Made by a program: the position numbers and the translations under genes | The notes under the pieces: model-generated | Database searches by the model: none | Told to the model about the DNA's origin: nothing | Seen by the model: the letters and a program-made list of their open reading frames with translations, nothing else | Shown: positions 41,201-50,740 of the stretch, one piece after another | Layout of the letters: each line of letters starts with the position of its first letter | Position numbering within the stretch: position 1 is the first letter of the stretch | NCBI RefSeq assembly: GCF_022539665.2 | Contig: NC_081331.1 | Coordinates: 3,010,501-3,074,500, forward strand | DNA from: Daphnia carinata | Taxonomy: Eukaryota; Arthropoda; Branchiopoda; Diplostraca; Daphniidae | DNA: 64,000 nucleotides | Direction: 5' to 3'

Positions 41201-44200
41201 AACAAATTAATAAATGACGTGAAAGTAATCGTCCTTGTCATCATTATTATTAACATAGCAAACGCGAAAAAAAAAACGATATACACATCTAGCTGATGTC
41301 ACCTTGTCATGTTGATGAAAAATCAATAGCAGGCCGTCTGTGATAGCAAAAAGGAATTACATTTTTGTTAATACAAAATACGATGTAAGCTGCTGTGCCT
41401 TTCAAAAACGAAGCCCTGCGTTTGCAATTCTATATGGCTTGAGAAAACAATAGATTCGCCTCGTTACACGAATGATCCTCTTCCTATTTCTCATGGCCAA
41501 GCATTGCCAGCATGCGCAAAATGATCAACGCAGATGCACGTGCGGGAAACATCACCTATTCAACAAGACTTGTGGGGCAATCGTTGAAAAAAAACCCACC
41601 GTCACGCTAAAATAAAGATATCGAACTTGCTCAGCTCCCATCTTCCCACTTGATTAATGAACGTATCCGTCCAATCCGTGCGCTGCATATGAGATATTCG
41701 GTATAACTCTTTTGCGCAGTCCGACTCCCCTCCTCGAGGGAACTCGATAAATAACACCAAAGCATTAGCCATTTTTCGGAAAGAAAAAGTCGTTCAAGTG
41801 CGAACAATAAAGATTTATATCATCAATCATTAGAAGCACTACGTGATAGATAGGAAATAAAAATAGGTCGCATTTTTGTTTTGTGTGCCAAAGTTGATAG
41901 CGTCGTGTTTCCATTTAATCATCGCGAACGGTATAAAAGGCACTTGCATTAAAGCATCTAACGGGTCACTTGATCCTTTTATTGTCCGGTTCTCGGAGGC
42001 TGAATCCGAAAACAGAAAAAAAAAGGGGGGAAGAACAACGGGAAACTGACTCAGTTCTTCGCTTCCCGGAGATTAAACGGAGCATGGCACTGTGGGTAAT
42101 CCGGTGGACCGCGAGGACTGGACGGAAAGGAGACAGATAGCCAAACAGAAGCGTATATCCCAACAAACAAAAGAAACCCTAAAATATTACTTTTCGTATT
42201 TTGCTATGTCAATAAACGCATCTACCGTTCGACGAACACGCGAAAGCGATTTAGTGCCGACATCGATTTGGCACGATTTTTTTTTTTTTTTTTTAAATTG
42301 AAATTTAAGTTAACTCAAAATGCGGCACGTAGATATTTTCTTTATGCACAGCTGAAAATTTAAAGGTCGTCTGAACGTCATATCAGTTCTTGTCAGGCAT
42401 GGAGATCTGGCCGTTGCTCCGGATTTCGCTACGTACACATCATCGTTTTCTTCCGCTCTTACGCCGCTCTTCATTTGACGCATAAATTTCTTATTCATGC
42501 TGCTGTTTATGTGACTCCCCAGGAGGGAAAGAAAAACATCAACTGCCAACAGCCCAGAAAATTTGCACACGCTGTGCAGCCGGCTGGACGCGTCGTTCCG
42601 TGAAAAAAAAAAAAGCGACGCATAAAACTACTCCGTCACTCACGTCGGCCCTCCCTACATTCCGACCAAACACGTCGGACGACTCCTCTTTCGACGAATA
42701 CACATTTGCATTCTAAAATGAATGATGCTAGGTTATGTGCGTTGAAATGTCCGCCATATCCCCTCCCCCCTTTCCCACTATTGGGCTGTCGCCCACTCGT
42801 ATTCCATCGCAGCACTGAGTAATAGTAAAGAAATAATGAGCAAGGTGCGCGGTTTCTCACCCTCATTGCCCGCTCAATGCGTTCTTCGAATGTTAGACAT
42901 TATGAATTGTATACAACAAGGAAAGGAATCTTTAATTTTAATACTATCCGAGCAAGGAGACTTTGCACTTTTACTTGTTTAAATATTGGTGGAGTAAATC
43001 CGCTAGTTGAAAGAAAATAGCCAGTTTAAGTGTCTGTTTAAGCTGCACTTACGAATGTGCTCTCGAATATTTAAGACAGTACCCTGCGTCTCCACATTTA
43101 GAAAAATTCATCATTTCGCAGTTTAAGTGCTTTCAAAGTCATCCGGCTTTAAAAGCCAGATTGCGGAATTAGATTTCTTTTCCTGCGTTGTTTTTCCGAC
43201 TACTAGCCCAACTATCCCATTAATTCGATTTCAGAAAGAAAATGTGGTATCGTGTACAATCAGCACGCATGCTATTATCACCGTCGGTTAGCGTGAAAGA
43301 AAAAGGTTTTGGTGTTGTTCAAACCAAAGAATTGCGAACGAACAAATGGAATGGCAAAAGTATTCTTATACTAGTACTAGAAATGTTACAATGTACAGTA
43401 ACAGACCTAATATAACGAGAAATGAAATGAATGAAAAAACAAAGGGCCAAACAACAATAGAAGGACGATATGGTAGTTAAAATAATTTCAGTTACGGTGT
43501 CTGTTAATGAGAAAGATGTGCTAAAAGCGGACGTGTTCACATCGCACAGTCGAATTGCAATGCAACACGAGCATAAACGAGGATGTTACTCTTTGACGTT
43601 TCAAACCCAGGCAATTTGCAACGAACTGTTCACCTACCCAAGGACCATATTCCTAGTTGCTGCACGATGAAAATGAGGAGCGAAAATTGGGACATAACTT
43701 AGACGATCTACTTAACGTGTGTAAGCTGTTATATAACATCAAACACCGAAAAACAGGGAATATGTATGTTAACACACCCTAACTCGATCTGCCCCGTGTG
43801 CAACAGAATCAACCGGCAGCGTGCAGCCACTTCCTTAATTGGCCATCGAGAAAAACGAGACATCTTCTTCCCAAGCTTAATGGCAAAGTCCCGTGCCGGA
43901 CAGGTGATTGATCAACGCTAAGTTGATTACAGGGCTCGGTTAGGAAGAGAAAAAAAAAGAATAAATGAGGAAAAAAAAAGTGGAGGGCAAAAAAATAAAA
44001 AAGATCCAGCGTATATATTGGAACAACGTCTTGGGAACGTGTACACCAAATATAGACGGTCTGCCATCTCCCCCCCCCCCCCCCCCCCCAACCATTTCGT
44101 GTCTTGTATATTTTCGGTGTGTTTCACTCATCTTATTATTATTCTCATTCTTTTTCAGTTTCTCTTTTGGGAATGAGACTGCTTCCGGCTGCTTTGTAAA

Positions 44201-47200
44201 CGTCTATCAAACTAATGTAAGCAACTAACATCAGTGACGTGAACCGTATATTGTTAAAGGTCATTCTATGGAGGTTAAACGCAATGGAATCGAATGAAAA
44301 AGGTTACTAATCTACCCCCTCTATAGCCGGAATGAAAACGGACTACGAGGTGAATAGCAAGTGCGTACGAGCGATGTCAAAATAGCTAAACGTATTTTGA
44401 CGGTGCGTATAAATAAGAGAACAAGTTCGCTCCTCTTGGGGGCACGAGGAATATAAGGCAGTGAATGTGTTTTATCTGTTTGGCTTCGCACGCTATATAA
44501 GAGCTGGGCGAATATAACTATATGAGATTAGGATCAGTCGTTCCTCGCACTTGACAACTAGTGGATACATAGGAAGGAGGAAAAACAAAAGAATGAGGAG
44601 AAATAGATCTGCGCCGTCTAAGTCTTTCCTCTTCGTGTTGACACAAGAAGTTAACCTTGCGAGGAGCGTAATATCGATCGACTATCTTTGCGAGTGAACC
44701 GACTATGCGTCTATTTTCGAATCCAATTGCAATATGTGCACAGTTGACATTGGAATGCATAAAGACGCGCACCAAAGTATAAATAGACAAGTTTGTAAAT
44801 CAAATCCAAGGAGGAGGCGCCGTCAAAATTGAATAGCCGTTCTGCAATATAATATATAATTATTCTGCAAATAATATTAAATATTAGCAGAGGAAGAATA
44901 CGTCTAATGAACCGCATACGCTTATTGGGATCATTCAATATTCATCAAACATTTGAGAACTTATTGGCGTATTCCTTTCGGACTCATCCCCAATAAGTTG
45001 CGATGAGCTAATAAATGGAGAGCAAAAAGAAAAGGTGAATGTCAATCTCGTCGAGTGACTGCATCGTTACATCAAAGAGACGCAATATCGTCGCTATGGT
45101 CTGGCAAAAGAATCCCCACCAAAATAACCTTATCCCTATATGACCAGTTTCCCTTTGGCGAGTCACGGTCAGACATTTCCAGCAAACTGATCACGAAAGT
45201 GGATGTTGTTTTTCCAGCTCGTTGCTACTGCTCCGTTATTCTAGAAAACAAGCCTTTTTCTTCCCTATTTTCGTTCCTTTTTATTAGCGGAGAGCAAGCC
45301 ACGCACTGAAAATAAGAAAAGCGAGGGGGAAAAAGGCAAACATAACCAAACACAAATTAAGAATCTGCTTCAACTGCGTAGCGTACCCGCTAATTATACA
45401 AGAGGCAAATTCTTAACGATAGACTTGAGGGTAACGAAATTTTTTTAAGGAACGTTATAATGAATGGAACCATTTTTGTTTTTCTAAATTGAAATACAAA
45501 AAACGGGAGACAAGGAAAGGAAGAAAACAAAACATAAGAAGCGGGGCATTTTCACATAACAAAAACAAAAGAAGGATAACATTTGAGTCGCACGCATATA
45601 GCCTTTCTCTATGCTCTTATCGCTAGGAGCTTAGACCATAAAGCAAAAGGAGTAAAAAGAACAAAAAAAAAAAAAAAACAAATTACGAATTGCTGTTCCG
45701 TCGTAAAAGAGCATCGACGCACAACAACAACGGCGAAAAAAAATGCGTATCAAGCTCGTAAACAGTAGGGGCTTCGCAACGGTTTTAATTAGCTTCGCCA
45801 ACGCGTATATAAGCAAATCGCGCTGGTGTTATTCAATCCCGAAGGGTACAGCGATTTCATCCTGTCGAACGTATAAAACATTCACGTCTCGAGCCTCATT
45901 GAAGTTTACTTTCTTTCTTGGAACGAACGTCAAATTTTATTATTTTTTAACTTTGAAAAGAGAAAATCTGAAATGGCCTGTTGTTCTCGGCTAGCATACG
46001 CTATATCGAAACGTAGTAAACTTTAGAACGCATGCACACATGATCCGGATCTGCCTGCGGCGCGGCATTCGCATTTTCCTATTGTATGTAGTAGGCACGA
46101 AAAGCAAAATTCATTGTATGGAGCTCATCTAGACCTTAAAGACAATATAGGGTGACTACTTAACGCAGCTTAGATATAGTTTGAAAGTTTGCAGGTCGAT
46201 ATGGCGGCTGCGGAAGAAGACGCGTTCAGATTGTCATGCACCATGTAGGACACACCACAATCTTCCCGTGAAATAATGTAACCGTTCTACGCGAATTGGG
46301 GGTAAAGGATAGGCTTAGCAAAGGGTCCGATAGGTTGTCTATAATTAGTTTGTTTGAGTTAGTAATTCGTGTGACTTCCCAGGGAACAAGAAAGACAATT
46401 AAATCTTCAATTGCCTGTAGTAAAGAGATACATTGGTAACGTGACCGGCACTAGGCCATTCACGAACGACAGAAGAATGCGCTTCTTCTTTAGTCGTTTA
46501 ACCAATGCTTTAAGATTTAATCCAATGCCTTAAGATAATGGAAAACGGTTTATTAATTTGCGCGATTTTCAACTAGGGTTTATGGGACATTCTGCATTCC
46601 TTTTCTTAGAATAATGAATTGTGAGATGCGAGTTGTTGCTTTTATTTTACAAAGGAAATGACAAACAAAGGAAGTTGGTATGCGCGTTTGATGAAAAGTT
46701 TCTTGTAAAGCGTCACTGCTTTCAATTAGGCCTTCAATTTCAAACTTAAAAAGCTTTATAACGCGAGAAAAAAAATGGAAGACAAAAAAAGGGATAACGA
46801 TGAGGGTAACAAGAATTGTACTCAGCACTGTTTGGGGCCAGACATTCAACTGTACATACAGTCTGCCAATTTGCTCTGACTAGACATTCCTGCACGTACT
46901 AATTAGGCCCGTTTCAATTTCAAATTCAACAAAGACGCAATGCGGCCATCATAGTAACTCGTTGAAGAACCTCAAAAGAAAAAAAAAAAAAAAAAAAAAA
47001 AAAAAAGAAAGCCAACTTTCGAAGCTTAATGACCTAACAGAGAGCTCGCTTTCTCCAGCGACCTTTCCGGACATTGGTCATAAACAAAGAACGGGCCGTG
47101 TCATCGTCAAAGTTTTGTATAATAATCTAAGACAATTATTTTACTCTTTCCCTATTCATCTTTGGATGTGCAACTTGCATCATTTTCCACCCTATTCAAG

Positions 47201-50200
47201 TATTCTGTAAAACTGCATAGAGGAAAAAAAAAACAAGCTCAATTATCCTACACTGTCCTTGCTGCCTTCACAGCACCAACATAACAAATGAGAGCATGAA
47301 ACGGGTTGTTGACGTTTCACATTTTCTGAGAAAAAGATTATTAGAAGTGGCTCTACGTTTCTTTTCAACACAATCTAATGCCACTACTTTTAATATTCAA
47401 TTTTTCAAACGAAATACAGCCAATCCAACCCTTGATTCGTTGCCTAAGTGATGGTGATATAGATATATACATTTATTGGGAAATAGGACTTCACTTTTAT
47501 TATTGGCCTAGGGCAATAAACAGCTTAGACCTCTACAGATTCCTCGAATATACAACATGCATAAGACATATGTAATACACTGGAACATGACATGGTTCCC
47601 GTGGCATCGCTGCTATATACAAAAGCTCTAGGCTACCTCCTAGCGGCTACGCGCAGATTGGGAATAGACGTTCGTTATTTCGTTCGTATAGATCTCGTTT
47701 TTCTTTGTATTATAGCCACATAAACATTGTATTTTTACCGGTGATTTTCCCAATTTTCTTTTCGCCACGATCTAACTGTTTCCTAACTCCAATTCTCACA
47801 TAAGTTTTCATACGACGTGGCTGGCGGAGCCACTCTGCATAAAGACTCTCTCTCGGCTTTAAACGAACCGGCCTCTTTCTCCGCGGGTCTGTGTAATATG
47901 GTGTGGTACCGAAGTCCTCGCGCTGGCTTTTGGCCAGCCGGTTTTCACGTCAGGACCGGAATAAATCGCTCCTTCGAGACGTATATATGGCATCAGGGGA
48001 CTGTGTGCGGATGTCCAAAGAACCTGATGGAGCACGCCGAGCTAATCCACTTGGTTGACCGCAATTCGAATAATGAAAATACGAGAAGGAGCAAAGAACA
48101 TGCGGCCAGTGTGTTTATGAACCTTATATTTCTTGCGGTTTACCCCGGCAAAAAAAAAGACGACATTTAAAAGGTTTCGGGGTTTGTCACGTGCAAGCAA
48201 GACAAACAAAAAAAAAAGGGGGTCGCAAATGTCCAGCGTTGACATTGGTGATTGATAATAAAGGCCGTCAAAGTGCAGTCGATAGAGGAACATTAGAAGA
48301 AATCCGGATTAGAAAGGAAACCTTTGTGCCAAAAAACAAGAATGAAGGAACAAGGTCACCAGTTCCCGTTTGTTGGCTGACTCGTGCAGATCAACAAGGG
48401 ACAATGTGACCCGAATGGCTGGATGTACAATATCCAATCGGCCGAATAGAGAAAACAAAGGGAAAGTGACAGCTGGAACTTAATGGAAATTGAAGAGATG
48501 ATAACGCCCAAGAAACACGCAGGAGTCTACTATTGCGCTAAATTTTTTGGCCTACTTCTATTCGATTTTTAACCCATCAAATTGTAGATGTAATTTTTCA
48601 GTTGAATTTGGACTTTTATTCCGCTACTGAGCTTTAATTATGTTTTCTTTAAGTGCTACAAAATAATCCAAAGAGATTGTTACAAAAAGTATGCTCCGAG
48701 CGGACGAGTGAAAATTACTTGAGTACAACCGGCAATTAAGAATAAACTAACGAGAAGCCTTCACATTTCAGACCAATTTAACAAAAAAAAAAAACATTAA
48801 AAGAATAATAAGGTCCAAAGTTGCAGGCGAAACGGACTCTGCCAACGGGCGACGGAAGTCGGGAGTTACAAAAACAAAATAAAAAATGAGCAAAAAAAGA
48901 AAAAAGTATGGATCCAACAACAGATTAAATGAAGCGCAATACAACAGCGTGTGACATAAGTCTTGGATTCTTAATGGATTGTCCTCTGGTAACTGCAAAG
49001 CGCAGGCACATGCCCTTTATATAATCGCAACAACAACAAAAAATATTTAAAAAACCCAGCTGGATTACGAGATAGTTGAGCTCGAACGTCTACCTGCAGC
49101 ATTTTGGCTCTATCACACGTTTCTTTTTAATGCGAAATCGAATCGATTGGTAGGGCAACCGTTCCTCGATTCAAAATAAGGATAGATTTTTTTTCCGGGT
49201 TCTCCGGGTGCCCGGTAACTGGCCACGACCAGTCGTTACGCCGAAACTCAAATATACTCAAACATAAAGCAGAGCAGGAAATTCGACAAATCAAAAACAG
49301 GATCAATTTCCCCAATTTGATTTCCTACGCAAACGTAAAAAATCAGTTACGTTTAAAAAAAAAAAAAAAAGAAATTGTGTTAAAGGTTATCTGTCGAGCT
49401 TATTTTCCTTGACTGTGTTCCCTGTGTTTCTTTTCTCTTAAATCCAATGGTAAAATTGAAGTAAAAACAAAAAGCGGAATACGAAATGTTTCATGTCGAG
49501 CCAAACGGCCCTGAATTGTTAGGATTTGATAACAACAGGAAGAGTTAACCTATTGATTTCATCTTCTCTTCGCAAAGCGGGACGTTGAATTTAGGTTGTC
49601 GTCAAAGAGGAAACCTTTCCGTGTGAACAAAATACAATGCTTGTACGCGTTTAGAATACAACACTGACCTTTTTAAACTCGGAATTTTAGAATAATTGGT
49701 CTACGAACTCGATGAACCCGGTGAAAAAGACGATTTCTTTTCAAAAATTATATGCGGAAGTGCTCAAAATGAACACGCACGTAAACTTTGGGGTTGTACG
49801 GCCTCTCATGGACGACGTGCAATGAACGACAACTGTAATGGACCAGCTCGTTTTGTAAATTATAACCGTATTACGCATATAGCGAGTCTCATCCACCTTC
49901 AGGCTACTCTTTGCTCTTTCAAGTTTGGATCTAACGGATAATTGATTCACAATTGATGAAAATGAATAAATAAAAAGCGGTGCCCATATACGTTGCACGC
50001 ACCAGTCTCCCAATAGTTTACCTCTCGCCCAACTTTTGCTCTTTATTCGCGAGAGACTAACGACTAATGGCTGAGTTTCGCGCTATTATTAGATGATCAG
50101 TCGATGCACATCCGCCCTCCTTATCCATACCACCAAGTAGATGACAGCCATCACGTTTATTTTTTGAGGCGAAGAGTCTCAAAGAACACGGTTGAAATCC

Positions 50201-50734
50201 GAGAACGCAAAACGTCGTGGGCGTTTTCCCGCCGATGCGCTTTGTGTTTTGCTCACGAACCCGTAGCGACCGGGAGAAGAAACACGAGCCAACCAACACA
50301 AAGAGGTTAACAGTTGGCTTTATGTTACAAAAACAAATCGATAATTTTTTTTTTCGTTCACCACTCTATCGACCTGTCGTTTGTTTTGTCGACGCCTTTT
50401 TCCCGATGATCGCGTTGATACTATCGATCGCTAATACCCATGAATGCAAACAAACCAAAGATTTTCCTTTAAAAAAAAAAAAAAAGAAGTACGACCATTA
50501 ATCAGGACAGAGAAATGATATGGTGTGTCAAACTGATGACGGAGCGTTGGTTCCGGTGGCAATAACAAACAACAAATGTGTGAGGAAAAAAAAGGGCGGA
50601 TGATAAATAGAGTACTTACTCGATTTGCTGGCCAGTCCTTGAGCTGAAGACGGGCATGGCATGAACAGCAGTAGCCGCCAAACGGAGAAAAAGAAGAGCT
50701 TCATTAATAGCAGCTTGTTGTGCGAACAGATCAT
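16778..50734 (-). CDS. side-like: Sidestep-family immunoglobulin-superfamily transmembrane receptor, 13 coding exons
   Basis: Coding exons in transcript order (minus strand): 50734-50620, 34665-34530, 27992-27781, 25200-25087, 23534-23331, 22600-22446, 22271-22124, 19458-19328, 19243-19084, 19003-18707, 18550-18224, 17635-17069, 17001-16778. All junctions are in phase and give about 929 residues. Order: signal peptide; five Ig domains at about 39-154, 155-260, 261-361, 362-458 and 459-557, each with its Cys pair and core Trp; FN3 at 558-666 with the family block NCTVSN...CQAGFHGGLPQ; TM at about 681-700; cytoplasmic tail. The RCRVDF...RNSRINLTVI end of Ig1 and DYGTLLCFATN...EPCVFHI of Ig5 are Sidestep signatures. 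In Drosophila, Sidestep proteins are ligands/receptors for Beat proteins in motor-axon guidance and synaptic matching. Which of the paralogues this is cannot be told here. Start: an ATG at 50734 has A at -3; the ATG at 50704 is an alternative. Confidence 0.93.
17028..17068 (-). CDS. side-like: Alternative side-like C-terminus by intron retention
   Basis: If the last intron is retained, exon 12 continues through SISRFTVSTTYD to TAA at 17028-17030, giving a protein about 61 residues shorter that lacks the ESVV end. Transcript data are needed to choose between the forms. Confidence 0.4.
17069..17635 (-). CDS. side-like: side-like exon 12: transmembrane helix and proximal cytoplasmic tail
   Basis: It encodes SSSILTPTLG, a helix of about 20 hydrophobic residues (ILTGVVILLCIAGVIVVVF), a basic stop-transfer LRRQC, and a tail with a run of eight prolines (17183-17208) and SSLELRSPDIIP. 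Reading past the donor at 17068 (gtagca) the frame continues only to TAA at 17028-17030, giving an alternative short C-terminus. Confidence 0.9.
18224..18550 (-). CDS. side-like: side-like exon 11: FN3 domain
   Basis: It starts GPPEPVFNCTVSNHSSDAI and continues ACQAGFHGGLPQNFSLHFYEE, then IASINAKGKSEDVIVEISTLK. The NCTV...C...GFxGGLPQ pattern and the NAKGxSE turn are family features of the membrane-proximal FN3. Confidence 0.94.
18707..19003 (-). CDS. side-like: side-like exon 10: complete Ig5
   Basis: A whole Ig domain lies in one exon: YAPVCKPGLTRYFGVSRAE, VEIACQVEANPS, YKWFFNNS and DYGTLLCFATNAAG then EPCVFHILTA. The block before the FN3 domain is characteristic of Sidestep proteins. The donor is gtgagt. 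Confidence 0.94.
19084..19243 (-). CDS. side-like: side-like exon 9: second half of Ig4
   Basis: It encodes GIKLVHNTSANVIITNQSL...GNISCHAFNVEGQAESQRIFLDIK. The acceptor is gtttag and the donor gtaagt. Confidence 0.93.
19328..19458 (-). CDS. side-like: side-like exon 8: first half of Ig4
   Basis: It encodes YPPNVSLAMGRSLN then GDDVYFDCHVDARPPASRIEWRRD. The acceptor is attacag. The donor gtattg lies close to a plus-strand A20 tract (19289-19308), a U-rich tract in the transcript. Confidence 0.92.
19459..22123 (-). other. side-like intron between exons 7 and 8
   Basis: Non-coding. It contains a CT run at about 19906-19931, a TTCAT run grading into (TC)n at 21417-21470, and several A- or T-rich tracts. 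No supported gene on either strand. Confidence 0.7.
22124..22271 (-). CDS. side-like: side-like exon 7: second half of Ig3
   Basis: It encodes TLSINGSVAISVLDLMLAK then TNSRITCRAINPYLDTIVMEDTW, ending LNLS-type linker sequence. It holds the second cysteine of Ig3. The acceptor is acgtag and the donor gtaagt. Confidence 0.92.
22446..22600 (-). CDS. side-like: side-like exon 6: first half of Ig3
   Basis: It encodes LPPLSVSIVIGERNPAVGK then FSLPCHVTGSRPIPKITWWKND, an Ig domain with its first cysteine and core Trp pair. The donor gtataa follows a CAG codon in phase 0. Confidence 0.92.
23331..23534 (-). CDS. side-like: side-like exon 5: second half of Ig2
   Basis: It reads GLPIPVITWRRNRI...WPMTLTCSASNSERGRPLEQSFDVDME with the core Trp and second cysteine of Ig2. 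The acceptor is tatgcag and the donor gtaagt. Confidence 0.92.
25087..25200 (-). CDS. side-like: side-like exon 4: first half of Ig2
   Basis: It encodes EPPKSLTITAEF...GDRPKFTCTVEG with the first cysteine of Ig2. The acceptor is ctttcag and the donor gtaaaa; phase 1 at both ends. Confidence 0.92.
25201..27780 (-). other. side-like intron between exons 3 and 4
   Basis: Non-coding as far as can be seen. Short open frames (for example 26779-26982, plus) have no splice or family support. Confidence 0.65.
27781..27992 (-). CDS. side-like: side-like exon 3: second half of Ig1
   Basis: It reads ADAREVSLSQAGVWFDEDI...SVYRCRVDFREAKSRNSRINLTVI, the strongest Sidestep-type signature in the window, and supplies the F-strand cysteine. 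The acceptor is actgcag and the donor gtaagt. Confidence 0.93.
28414..28450. repeat. CA/CG alternating purine-pyrimidine microsatellite
   Basis: (AC)n grades into (GC)n and back to (AC)n over about 37 bp. Confidence 0.95.
28882..28936. repeat. Perfect 24-bp stem hairpin with 7-nt loop
   Basis: The arm 28882-28905 (tggaagaaatcgg...gtgcac) is exactly reverse-complementary to 28913-28936, with loop gtggggg between. A further GACG/CGTC pairing (78-81 with 41-44) follows after a 4-nt bulge. It lies inside an intron of the side-like gene. It could be a pre-miRNA-like or siRNA-generating hairpin, or a solo short inverted repeat. Confidence 0.9.
34530..34665 (-). CDS. side-like: side-like exon 2: first half of Ig1
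   Basis: It encodes VPLRNLVVLANSTAELVC...VLWFRENVGTPIFS, the B-strand cysteine and core Trp of Ig1. The acceptor is tatacag at the high end and the donor gtcagt at the low end. It ends with two bases of a Ser codon completed in exon 3. Confidence 0.92.
39275..39296. repeat. Poly-C tract, 22 C
   Basis: Uninterrupted C22, preceded by aatcatatatctaa. A similar C20 tract lies at 44070-44089. Confidence 0.95.
44070..44089. repeat. Poly-C tract, 20 C
   Basis: Uninterrupted C20 in the long first coding intron of the side-like gene; on the transcript strand it is poly-G. Confidence 0.95.
50620..50734 (-). CDS. side-like: side-like exon 1: start codon and signal peptide
   Basis: From the ATG at 50734 the frame reads MICSHNKLLLMKLFFFSVWRLLLF then PCPSSAQG, a signal peptide with likely cleavage after SSA or AQG. 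The donor gtaagt follows at 50619, leaving one base that joins exon 2 as Asn. An acceptor-like tatag at 50741-50743 suggests that at least one 5'UTR exon lies further upstream. Confidence 0.85.
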
Positions 50735-50740
50735 CGTTAT

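Larger units (their letters stand above)
34666..50619 (-). other. side-like first coding intron, about 16 kb
   Basis: A very long intron between the signal-peptide exon and the first Ig exon. It holds long homopolymers: A32 at 35257-35288, C22 at 39275-39296, C20 at 44070-44089 and A28 at 46979-47006. Open frames such as 38772-39392, 47817-48170 and 49696-49941 (all plus) show no recognisable family and are probably chance. No tRNA or conserved non-coding RNA was recognised. Confidence 0.65.

Noticed and set aside
47817-48170. Open reading frame of 117 codons on the plus strand
   Set aside because: Composition is more protein-like than its neighbours, but there is no known motif, no good splice partner and no supporting context; kept only as a possible orphan.
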